Source: Ardenticatenaceae bacterium
GTDB taxonomy: Bacteria; Chloroflexota; Anaerolineae; Promineifilales; Promineifilaceae
Assembly (NCBI GenBank): GCA_020634565.1
Contig: JACKBN010000016.1
Coordinates: 1 to 64,000, forward strand
DNA length: 64,000 bases
Direction of reading: 5' to 3'
Part shown: piece after piece, positions 16,601 through 25,597 of the stretch
Layout: every line of letters starts with the position of its first letter
Position numbering within the stretch: position 1 is the first letter of the stretch
Notes under the pieces: generated by a model
What the model saw: the letters and a program-made list of their open reading frames with translations, nothing else
Told to the model about the DNA's origin: nothing
Database searches by the model: none
Program-made: the position numbers and the translations under genes

Positions 16601-18823
16601 ATGATTTTCCCCATCATCAAGTTTTTTACCCCGCCCTATTTTGCAGATCGAGAAAAAAACTTTTCGGCATCTGTTCTCCATACAATCCTGGTCGCCTCGC
16701 TCCTCTTATCACTGGCTAGCATTATCCCGGTTGCAATTCTTAATCCAGATGGTGCCTATTTTTTACTCGCCTGCATCGTAGGCAATATCATCTCGCTTCA
16801 TTTCAACAACAAAGGCTACGTACGACAAACGGCCGTTACCTACATTAATTTCATCTTTATGGGCATCTTGCTCAACACCTGGTTTGCTGGCGGAATTATG
16901 GGAGGCGGCGCCATATTCCTGGTAGCCTTAATTTTTGTCACTGGCCTGACGCTGGGGCCACGTTACGGCGCTCTATATGGCGGCCTTTCTGTTGCTGCCA
17001 TCTTTTTTGTCTATTGGGGTGAGCAGCAAGGCATGGTGCCTACCCTTGCCGACGATTTTCTGTATTTGTCCCGGCTAAACTTAGTAATTTGCATGGTGTT
17101 GATTGCCGTAATGGTTGTGTTTACCTATCTGGCGATGCGCAGTTTTCGCCAGATGTTGGCCCAGGCAGATACAAACCAGTTTGCCCTCAGCCTGACCATT
17201 GAACAACTCAGAGAAACAACCGTGTCTAAAGAAACGGCCGAAGCCGCCACCAAGGCCAAGTCCGAGTTTCTGGCTAACATGAGCCACGAAATTCGCACGC
17301 CATTAAATGGCATCATTGGCATGACGGGGCTGGTTTTAGACACTCCGCTCACCGCAGAACAGAAAGATTTCATAGAAACCATCCGCAAAAGCGGCGATAA
17401 TTTATTGGCCATCATCAATGAAATTTTAGACTTTTCCAAAATTGAAGCAGGGCAACTGGAGCTAGAAATTCAACCGCTGCACATCAGCGAGATTGTGGAA
17501 GAGGCGCTTGATTTATTAGCCTCACAAGCTGTCGCCAAGAAATTGGAACTGGTCTACTACATTCATCACCGCACGCCAGCTATGCTACTGGGCGATGTCA
17601 CCCGCCTGCGGCAAATCCTGGTGAATTTGCTGGGCAACGCCATCAAATTTACTGAAGAAGGGGAAGTGGTGGTATGTGTCGATAGCCAGATCATAGAAAA
17701 TGGCCTGGCACGAACTCATTTTTCGGTAAAAGATACCGGCATTGGCATCTCCAAAGAAAACCAGAAGCGTTTGTTCCAATCGTTCAGCCAGGTTGATTCA
17801 TCTACCACCCGCAGGTTTGGCGGTACCGGGCTAGGCTTAGCCATCAGCCAGCAATTGGCAGAGCTGATGGGCGGCCAGATGTGGGTCGAAAGCGAAGAGG
17901 GTAAAGGTGCCACTTTTCATTTCACCATTACAACGGCCGTTGCCCCCACCACACGTCCCCCATTCTTAGCGACCAACCAACCGCTTCTCGCGGACAAACA
18001 GGTACTTATCGTAGATGACAACGCCACCAACCGGCACATCTTGCAGCAGCAAGTCGTCTCCTGGGGCATGAAAGCCACGGTAGCCGCCTCTGGCATCGAA
18101 GCACTACGCTGCCTGGAAGATGAGTCACAATCCTTTGAGGTTGTCATTCTAGATATGCACATGCCGGATATGGACGGCCGTATGGTGGCCCAAACGATCC
18201 GCCAAAAGTTTGATGATGCTGCGCTTCCCATCGTGCTGCTGACGTCTTTAGGCCTATACGAAAACACCAGCGACGGCCGTTTGTTCAACGCCCACCTCAC
18301 CAAACCTACCAAACAGTCCCAGCTCTATGATGTGCTGCTACAACTGCTCGCACACGAACAGGCGGAGCCAGCAGTCAGCAAACAGGTGAATGCCACCATT
18401 TACGCAGCCAAACAGGATGTGCCCCCAGCCGCCGCTCATTCTCTTCGTATTCTGCTGGCCGAAGATAACTTGATTAATCAAAAAGTGGCCTTACGCATGT
18501 TAGAGCGGCTGGGCTACCAGGCAGATGTAACGGCCAACGGCGAAGAAGTCATCGCCTCCCTACAGCGCCAGCCCTACGACATTATTTTGATGGACGTCCA
18601 GATGCCGCAAATGGATGGGGTGACGGCAACCAACCACATTCGCGAACGCTGGCCACAGGATGCCCAACCCTACATCATCGCCATGACAGCCAACGCGCTC
18701 AGCGGCGACCGGGAGAAATACCTGGAAGTGGGCATGGATGATTACCTCAGCAAACCAGTCCGTATGGAAAAACTGAAAGAAGCGCTGGACAGCTACGCTA
18801 AAATCAACCTGCCAAGCTACTAA
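16601..18823 (+). CDS. Membrane hybrid histidine kinase with two receivers
   Basis: 740 residues: about six membrane helices (residues 24-195), a short coiled segment, HisKA with 'NMSHEIRTPLNGI' (H229), then HATPase_c with 'NLLGNAIKFT', 'DTGIGIS' and 'GGTGLGLAIS'. Two receiver domains follow. Receiver 1 has its acceptor Asp at D518 ('VILDMHMPDMDG') and receiver 2 at D665 ('ILMDVQMPQMDG'). Both acid pockets look intact ('IVDDN', 'LAEDN'). There is no Hpt or DNA-binding domain, so the output partner is elsewhere. The six-helix sensor resembles membrane-embedded signal or stress sensors, and the ligand is unknown. No strong ribosome-binding site precedes the ATG. Confidence 0.92.
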   Translation: MIFPIIKFFTPPYFADREKNFSASVLHTILVASLLLSLASIIPVAILNPDGAYFLLACIVGNIISLHFNNKGYVRQTAVTYINFIFMGILLNTWFAGGIMGGGAIFLVALIFVTGLTLGPRYGALYGGLSVAAIFFVYWGEQQGMVPTLADDFLYLSRLNLVICMVLIAVMVVFTYLAMRSFRQMLAQADTNQFALSLTIEQLRETTVSKETAEAATKAKSEFLANMSHEIRTPLNGIIGMTGLVLDTPLTAEQKDFIETIRKSGDNLLAIINEILDFSKIEAGQLELEIQPLHISEIVEEALDLLASQAVAKKLELVYYIHHRTPAMLLGDVTRLRQILVNLLGNAIKFTEEGEVVVCVDSQIIENGLARTHFSVKDTGIGISKENQKRLFQSFSQVDSSTTRRFGGTGLGLAISQQLAELMGGQMWVESEEGKGATFHFTITTAVAPTTRPPFLATNQPLLADKQVLIVDDNATNRHILQQQVVSWGMKATVAASGIEALRCLEDESQSFEVVILDMHMPDMDGRMVAQTIRQKFDDAALPIVLLTSLGLYENTSDGRLFNAHLTKPTKQSQLYDVLLQLLAHEQAEPAVSKQVNATIYAAKQDVPPAAAHSLRILLAEDNLINQKVALRMLERLGYQADVTANGEEVIASLQRQPYDIILMDVQMPQMDGVTATNHIRERWPQDAQPYIIAMTANALSGDREKYLEVGMDDYLSKPVRMEKLKEALDSYAKINLPSY

Positions 18824-19045
18824 TCAACTCTCGACTCTACTTTCCCAGAGCAATGTGAAACTTGCATAGACACGCCTTTACGGACCCAACTGCGAGCCAG
18901 TAAAACACACCGCAAATCCTCTCAAACCAAAATGGACGAATTGAAGCATTTAGATGCGACTGCAACGGATGACGGCCGTTCCCCTTTATCGTAAAATCCA
19001 GGAAGGAACCGTGGCAATCTGCAAGTCAACCTTTTTGGAGAAAAG

Positions 19046-22000
19046 ATGAACAAAAAAATCCATACTCACTGGGGCAAAATCCGCCTCATTTTGGTTATAT
19101 TGTTAGCGTTGGGTGTAACGGCCGTATCCGCCAGCGCCCAAACAGATGATCCCGCTAGCATCCCCCCACCAGATACCGTCACCATCGCTGGCAGCATCCA
19201 GCCATTCATCGGCTGTGCCGGAGAATGGGACCCCAGCTGCGTCGAAAGCCAGCTCACTTACAATGAACAAAATGACATCTGGCTGGCCACCTTCGATGTA
19301 CCCGCTGGCAGCTATGAATACAAAGCTGCCCTCAATGCCAGTTGGGACGATAACTACGGCCTCAACGCTGAATATTATGGCCCCAACATTCCTATTGAAG
19401 TCGCAGAAGATGGCCCCATCACCTTCTGGTACGATCACAAAACCCGCTGGGTGAGCGACAGCCTCAACAGCCTCCTCGCCACCATCCCCGGTGATTTTCA
19501 GGATGAACTTGGCTGTGCTGGTGACTGGGCACCCGACTGCCTCCGCACCATGCTGCAAGATCCCAACGGAGACGGTCTCTACACCCTCATCACTGCCAGC
19601 ATTCCGGCTGGAGAGTACGAAGCCAAAGTTGCCCTCAACCAAAGTTGGGACGTGAACTATGGTGCAGAAGGCGAACTGGACGGGGCCAACATTCCCTTCA
19701 CCGTGGGCGAAGGTCAGGCCGTTCTCTTTGCTTTTGATTCCGCCACCAACCTGCTCACCATTGAAGCCAGCGACGATATTCCTGCCGATACCGTAAGCCA
19801 GGATGGCGGCAGTGGCGGTGACCTACCACCGGCCGCAGCCCCCTTCCCCGATTTGGTTGTCATCCCCGGCACCATTCAATCCGTGCTGGGCTGTGCTGGC
19901 GATTGGGCACCCGACTGCACCAACACAGAACTCACCTACAGCGAAGAAAACAAGCTATTCAGCGGCACCTTCGACATTCCCGCTGGGGAATACGAGTACA
20001 AAGCGGCCCTCAACGGCAGCTGGGATGTCAACTTTGGTTTGAATGCCCAACCCGGCGGCCCCAATATCCCACTCTCCCTGGCCGAAGACAGCAGCGTTAC
20101 CTTCTACTTCGATAACCAAACTGGCTGGGTCACAGACAGCGTCAACAGCCTTATCGCCAACGTGCCGGGCAGCTTCCAAAGCGAAATCGGCTGTGCCGAA
20201 GACTGGATGCCCAGCTGCCTCGCCAGTTGGTTGCAAGACCCAGACGGCGACGGCACATTCACCTTCCAAACCCTCAGCATCCCTGTCGGTGAATACGAAG
20301 CCAAAGTGGCCGTCAACGGCAGTTGGGACGTGAACTACGGTGAAGGCGGCGCACAAGACGGGGCCAACATCCCCTTTAGCGTTCAAGAGGCAGACACCCT
20401 TGTCACCTTCACTTTCGACTCAAGGAGCAATCTATTGAACATTTCCGTCGGGTCCGGCGGCATCCAGGGCAACATCAATGAGCGCAGCGCTCACTGGGTG
20501 GCGCAAGACACCATCGCCTGGGATATTGAAGATGCCCCCGGCAACCAATACTTCTTCCATTACGATCCGCTGGGTGGGGCCTTCTCGCTTGGCTTCAATG
20601 GCATCTCGGGTGGCGAAGCAATCCCGCTTACCGTTGATCCCAACGGCCTAAGCGAAGACATCATCGCCAAGTTTCCCCACCTGAGCAACTTCACCGCGCT
20701 CAAATTCAGTGATGATGATTTAAGCGTCGCCCGCGTGGCCCTCAAAGGCCAGATTGCTATCTCCGCTCAGGACGAAAGCGGTCAAACCATTAACGCCGCT
20801 GGTCTGCAAATCCCCGGCGTGTTGGATGATTTATACCCGTACGATGGCGATTTGGGCGTAACCTTTGCCGATGGCGCGCCCACCCTCACCCTCTGGGCAC
20901 CGACAGCTCGCGGGGTGCGCCTGCACCTCTTTGATGATGCCGATCCCAACACCGAAGCCGAAATTCTAGTGATGCGCCCCACGCCCAGCAACGGGACCTG
21001 GTCCATCACTGGCGAGCTTGATTGGGCAGGCAAATATTATCTATACGAAGTACAGGTGTATGTGCCAACGGAAAGCAGTGTACAGACCAACCTGGTCACC
21101 GACCCATATTCCTTCAGCCTAGCCACCAACAGCACGCGCAGTCAGATTGTGGACCTGACGGACGCGGCGACCATGCCCGATGGCTGGACCGATGTTGTCA
21201 AACCCGGCATCGCTGCGCCGGAAGACATTGTGATTTACGAGCTGCACATGCGCGACTTTAGCGTGAACGACCCCAGCGTGCCGGAAGAGCTGCGCGGCAC
21301 TTATGACGCCTTCACGGTGATGGATTCCAACGGCATGCAGCATCTGGCCGCACTGTCCGAGGCAGGACTAACACATCTGCATCTGCTGCCCACCTTCGAC
21401 ATCGCCACAATCGACGAGGATAAATCAACCTGGGTCACGCCATCTTTTGAGGAACTGGCTAGCTATCCAGCCGATTCTGAGGAACAGCAAGCACTCATCG
21501 GGGCTATTCGGGATCAAGACCCGTTTAACTGGGGCTATGATCCGTTCCACTATACTGTGCCTGAAGGTAGCTATGCGGTAAACCCCGAAGGCATTAATCG
21601 CATCGTTGAATATCGCCAAATGGTGGAAGCGTTAAACCAAATTGGGCTGCGTGTGGTGGTGGACGTGGTGTACAACCACACCAACGCCAGTGGCCAGGCA
21701 GATAATTCCGTGTTGGACAAGATTGTGCCGGGTTACTACCACAGGTTGAACAGCACGGGGCGCGTGGAAACAAGCACCTGCTGCCAAAACACAGCCACCG
21801 AGCATGACATGATGCGCAAGCTAATGGTCGATTCAGTGGTGACCTGGGCCACCGCCTACAAAATCGACGGCTTCCGCTTTGACCTAATGGGCCACCACAT
21901 GAAGGAAGATATGCTGGCCGTGCGCGCCGCGCTTGATGCCCTGACCCTGGAAGCAGACGGCGTAGATGGCAAAAACATCTACCTCTACGGCGAAGGCTGG

Positions 22001-23380
22001 GATTTTGGTGAAGTTGGCGGCAATGCGCGCGGCATCAATGCCACGCAGTTCAACATGGCGGGCACGGGCATTGGCACGTTTAGCGACCGGCTGCGGGATG
22101 CAGCGCGGGGTGGCAGTCCGTTTGGGGGGCAGACTGAGCAGGGCTTCTTGAATGGCTTATTCGTTTATCCCAATGAGACCGACCAAGGCAGCGAAGCTGA
22201 ACAATTGGCACAGTTACAGAGCTTCATGGACATCATCCGGCTGGGGCTGGCAGGCAATTTGAGTGATTTCACCTTTGTCGGCTCCGACGGCTCGCCCATT
22301 TCGGGCAGCGATGTGCTGTACAATGGCTCTCCGGCAGGCTATACGGCCGATCCGCAAGAGCAAATTGTCTACATCTCCAAGCATGACAATGAAACGCTGT
22401 TTGACATCATCCAATACAAGGCACCGCTGGGCACCAGCACGGCCGATCGGGCCAGGATGCAAACGTTGGGCAATTCGATTGTGATGTTTAGCCAAGGTGT
22501 GCCGTTCTTCCAGGCCGGGGATGATTTGCTGCGCAGCAAATCGCTGGATCGCAACAGCTACAACTCTGGCGACTGGTTTAACAAGCTGGACTTCACCTAC
22601 CAGAGCAATAACTGGGGCGTGGGTCTGCCGCCGTCGGGCGACAACCAGAGCATGTGGCCCACGATGCAGCCGCTGCTGGCTAATCCCGACCTGGCCCCGA
22701 CGCCAGCCGATATTGCCTTTGCCCGCGACACGTTCCGGGAACTGCTGCAAATTCGGATGAGTTCGCCGCTGTTTCGGTTGCAAACGGCCGTTCAGGTTCA
22801 AGATCGCATCCAATTCCACAACGTTGGACCTGACCAGATGCCGGGCGTCATTGTGATGAGCCTGAGCGACCTGACGGGCGAAGACATCGATCCCAATTAC
22901 GACATGATGGTGGTTGTGTTTAACGCCACGCCCGACGAGGTGAGCTTTACTGAAGCCAGCACGGCTAACCTACCCTTCGCGCTCCATCCCGTCCAGCAAA
23001 ACTCGGTCGATGGTGTGGTGCAAACGGCCGTTTTTGATGAGACCAGCGGCACGTTTACAGTTCCGGCGTGGACAACGGCCGTCTTTGTGCTACCTCAGGG
23101 CAGTGTGGAACAACCAACTCGCGGGGAGGAAACGGCCGTTGACGTGACAACTGCTGAAGAACCAGAAACGTTAGAAGGCGCAGCTCCGGTTGAGGAAACA
23201 GAAGCTGATACCGCAACCGAAGTGGAAGCGGAAGAAGTTCATGGCGAAGCCGAAATGATTGAGGATGCGCCCGGTACGCCGTGGCTTATCTGGCTAGGCG
23301 CTCTGGGCGGAGGGTTCTTATTTGCCCTTATTGTGGCCTGGGCCAGCCGTCGCCAGCGCCACAATAAAGCAACACATTAA
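19046..23380 (+). CDS. Secreted, membrane-anchored pullulanase (GH13) with four X25 modules
   Basis: 1444 residues. Signal peptide ends near 'ASAQ' (about 32). Four X25/SusE-like starch-binding modules lie at about 44-147, 147-249, 270-373 and 373-469, in an A-B-A-B order. A pullulanase N2-like domain starts at 'NERSAHWVAQDTIAWDI', and a CBM48-type domain lies around 595-690. The GH13 barrel has nucleophile D946 ('GFRFDLMGHH'), acid/base E983 ('YGEGWDFG') and D1114 ('SKHDNE'). An acidic Thr/Glu-rich linker leads to a C-terminal helix (about 1411-1433) and basic tail. It debranches alpha-1,6 links of starch or pullulan outside the cell. GGAG precedes the ATG. Confidence 0.93.
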   Translation: MNKKIHTHWGKIRLILVILLALGVTAVSASAQTDDPASIPPPDTVTIAGSIQPFIGCAGEWDPSCVESQLTYNEQNDIWLATFDVPAGSYEYKAALNASWDDNYGLNAEYYGPNIPIEVAEDGPITFWYDHKTRWVSDSLNSLLATIPGDFQDELGCAGDWAPDCLRTMLQDPNGDGLYTLITASIPAGEYEAKVALNQSWDVNYGAEGELDGANIPFTVGEGQAVLFAFDSATNLLTIEASDDIPADTVSQDGGSGGDLPPAAAPFPDLVVIPGTIQSVLGCAGDWAPDCTNTELTYSEENKLFSGTFDIPAGEYEYKAALNGSWDVNFGLNAQPGGPNIPLSLAEDSSVTFYFDNQTGWVTDSVNSLIANVPGSFQSEIGCAEDWMPSCLASWLQDPDGDGTFTFQTLSIPVGEYEAKVAVNGSWDVNYGEGGAQDGANIPFSVQEADTLVTFTFDSRSNLLNISVGSGGIQGNINERSAHWVAQDTIAWDIEDAPGNQYFFHYDPLGGAFSLGFNGISGGEAIPLTVDPNGLSEDIIAKFPHLSNFTALKFSDDDLSVARVALKGQIAISAQDESGQTINAAGLQIPGVLDDLYPYDGDLGVTFADGAPTLTLWAPTARGVRLHLFDDADPNTEAEILVMRPTPSNGTWSITGELDWAGKYYLYEVQVYVPTESSVQTNLVTDPYSFSLATNSTRSQIVDLTDAATMPDGWTDVVKPGIAAPEDIVIYELHMRDFSVNDPSVPEELRGTYDAFTVMDSNGMQHLAALSEAGLTHLHLLPTFDIATIDEDKSTWVTPSFEELASYPADSEEQQALIGAIRDQDPFNWGYDPFHYTVPEGSYAVNPEGINRIVEYRQMVEALNQIGLRVVVDVVYNHTNASGQADNSVLDKIVPGYYHRLNSTGRVETSTCCQNTATEHDMMRKLMVDSVVTWATAYKIDGFRFDLMGHHMKEDMLAVRAALDALTLEADGVDGKNIYLYGEGWDFGEVGGNARGINATQFNMAGTGIGTFSDRLRDAARGGSPFGGQTEQGFLNGLFVYPNETDQGSEAEQLAQLQSFMDIIRLGLAGNLSDFTFVGSDGSPISGSDVLYNGSPAGYTADPQEQIVYISKHDNETLFDIIQYKAPLGTSTADRARMQTLGNSIVMFSQGVPFFQAGDDLLRSKSLDRNSYNSGDWFNKLDFTYQSNNWGVGLPPSGDNQSMWPTMQPLLANPDLAPTPADIAFARDTFRELLQIRMSSPLFRLQTAVQVQDRIQFHNVGPDQMPGVIVMSLSDLTGEDIDPNYDMMVVVFNATPDEVSFTEASTANLPFALHPVQQNSVDGVVQTAVFDETSGTFTVPAWTTAVFVLPQGSVEQPTRGEETAVDVTTAEEPETLEGAAPVEETEADTATEVEAEEVHGEAEMIEDAPGTPWLIWLGALGGGFLFALIVAWASRRQRHNKATH

Positions 23381-23394
23381 TCACGTCGCTTTTT

Positions 23395-23436
23395 AGCAGC
23401 GCGAAGCTTAGATGAGGGAATGAGCTTCGCGCTGCT
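23395..23436 (+). terminator. Hairpin after the pullulanase gene
   Basis: Arms 23395-23408 and 23423-23436 are a perfect 14-bp match around a 14-nt loop, 14 nt after the pullulanase stop. There is no clear T-tract. It is likely a transcription terminator or 3'-end stabiliser. Confidence 0.65.
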
Positions 23437-23569
23437 TACTAGATCGTAATCCACGCTGTAACAATCTCACCTTATAGTTTGGGGAGCTTTTCGAGCCAGA
23501 ATCACCAGTTTTTCTTTTCAAAATTTCTCCATTAGTTCGTTGTCATGAAAATATGTTTGAGGAGGAGCC

Positions 23570-25549
23570 ATGAGCCAGTTTCATGATCGGGTGACCGGGA
23601 GATCACCCTGGAAATTTATCCAGTTTGCACTGTTTACTACCATCATAGTGAGTGCCGTTTTTTTGCATTCACGCAGTTTATTAGGTCAGAATCAACCACT
23701 GAACGTTAGCCAAACCAATGGTTGGCATACGGCCGTTACCTTCCCCAACAACAAAACTGCCACGATCTACCAGCTTACAGAGACGGAAATAGAAACGGCC
23801 GTTCCTGATGGCACTGCCAGTGGCAACGTTTCCGTAACGACAAACACAGGCACCAGCAACAGCGTTTCCTTTGAGTTAGGATCGAGTTTTATTCCTGATG
23901 AAGCGAATGAAGCAGCCACCTGGCAATCTACCTTTAGCGGCGTAATTGCCACCAACACCGTTTGGAACACAGATCTGCTGTTAACAGGGGATGTCACGGT
24001 ACCGGCAGGTGTTACATTAACCATAGACAGCGGTACCACCATTTTTGCAGTCGCAAACAGCGATGATCAAAGCAGCGGCAAGTGGGCCGACAAAACAGAG
24101 CTTATTGTCTTTGGCACCTTACTAGTAAATGGCAACGATTCCGCACCAGTCTACTTCACGTCCAATTCCTCTAGCAAAATGGCAGGCAATTGGGGTGGCG
24201 TTCAAATTCGCGAAGGGTCAACCACCTCACAGTTAACCCACTGTATGATTCGCTATGCTAACGAAGGTGTGAGAATCGCTTCACATGACATTCCCGGAGG
24301 TGGGGATGCCTGGGCCCGTATTCAAAACTGCTCAATTCAACACAACAACATCGGCATTGGCATGTGGGCCAACACAAATTGGCCAAGCGGCATCCACATT
24401 AATGTGGGGGCAGAAATCGCCAACAATCTTATTGCTAACAACGTTGAAGAAGGGATCTTCTTGCGCAATTGGTGCGGATATCAAAGCGCGACAACCAATC
24501 CCATCATCAGAAACAACGTAATTGAACAAAACGGAACGGGAATCTATCTTAGAGTATCCTCCTGGTGGTTAGGTCATGTAGACGAGCGAACCACCATCAT
24601 CAACAACCGCATCAACAACAATGAAACCTACGGCATTTCATTAGAAGCACAAGGAAGTTCCGACAGCTCGGGGTCCGACACGGATGCTAAGCCAACCATT
24701 GAAAACAACCTTTTATCTGGCAATAATGTAAATATCTTCATGTGGTTTGATCCATATGGATCTGATGGTTTGCAGGATTTTCAACCTACCATCCAATTCA
24801 ACAGCATTTCCGATGCTTCTGTTGGCATCCTCATGTCAGAAACACAACCGTATGATACCTATACTCCAGCGATTAATCATAACGTATTTACCGGGTTTGA
24901 TAATCCAATAAACTATGCAATTTCCAATCAATCAAGTCGTATAATTTATGCCAACGATAACTATTGGGGCAGCACCCCAGAAGAATGGGATGCCGGAATG
25001 CCTGCAGAATCTATAGTTGGAGTGGTCAGCAGTATCTCTACGGCCGATTCTCAATCCCCGCCGCTGATAACGATGCTGTCACCGGGAAAAGGTGAATCAG
25101 GTGATAGCATAACTATTCATGGAGCGAATTTCGGAAGCTTCCCTCAAATTTTCATACCTCTCATTCTCAATCAGGTTGTTTCCAACATGGAGCCAATATT
25201 CATCGGGAACGTAATACCTGTAAGAGACGTGCAAACTATTCACGAAACCTTTTACAGTACAACGATTCAAATTCCCCAAGACCTCCCCTCAACGGGAAAC
25301 TTTTACCTTTCTGCTCAACCAGATGCTATTTCGCCAGTGTTAGTTGATGATGAAATTATCATAAAGGTGAATGGCTCGATCGTTTACACACATGATTTTT
25401 CAGCAGGTGGACTGCCACAATTTGCTACCCTGATCATTCCGCGACCATTGATGGAACAAATGAGTGGCCAGACGACGACTGTTGAATATCGGGATGTTTA
25501 TGGAAATGTTGTTACAGCCAGTGAAATGTGGCTAATTTGGGTACCGTAG
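23570..25549 (+). CDS. Secreted parallel beta-helix protein with TIG-like ends (paralogue 1)
   Basis: 659 residues. A single hydrophobic signal segment ('FALFTTIIVSAVFLHS') is followed by a TIG/IPT-like remnant ending 'SGNVSVTTNTGTSNSVSFEL'. A right-handed parallel beta-helix covers about residues 130-490, with recurring 'IxNNxIxxN' rungs such as 'INNRINNNETYGI'. A second TIG-like start, 'MLSPGKGESGDSITIHGANFG', is cut to 'SITIHGANFG' before a hydrophobic 'IFIPLILNQ' segment. The C-terminal domain is all-beta and ends 'MWLIWVP'. No catalytic triad is recognised, so polysaccharide binding or adhesion is inferred. GGAGGAG lies 3 nt before the ATG. Confidence 0.8.
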   Translation: MSQFHDRVTGRSPWKFIQFALFTTIIVSAVFLHSRSLLGQNQPLNVSQTNGWHTAVTFPNNKTATIYQLTETEIETAVPDGTASGNVSVTTNTGTSNSVSFELGSSFIPDEANEAATWQSTFSGVIATNTVWNTDLLLTGDVTVPAGVTLTIDSGTTIFAVANSDDQSSGKWADKTELIVFGTLLVNGNDSAPVYFTSNSSSKMAGNWGGVQIREGSTTSQLTHCMIRYANEGVRIASHDIPGGGDAWARIQNCSIQHNNIGIGMWANTNWPSGIHINVGAEIANNLIANNVEEGIFLRNWCGYQSATTNPIIRNNVIEQNGTGIYLRVSSWWLGHVDERTTIINNRINNNETYGISLEAQGSSDSSGSDTDAKPTIENNLLSGNNVNIFMWFDPYGSDGLQDFQPTIQFNSISDASVGILMSETQPYDTYTPAINHNVFTGFDNPINYAISNQSSRIIYANDNYWGSTPEEWDAGMPAESIVGVVSSISTADSQSPPLITMLSPGKGESGDSITIHGANFGSFPQIFIPLILNQVVSNMEPIFIGNVIPVRDVQTIHETFYSTTIQIPQDLPSTGNFYLSAQPDAISPVLVDDEIIIKVNGSIVYTHDFSAGGLPQFATLIIPRPLMEQMSGQTTTVEYRDVYGNVVTASEMWLIWVP

Positions 25550-25597
25550 CCAAAGAGGAACTCTGTCGAAGTTATCACCTATATTCTAAGAGGAGTC

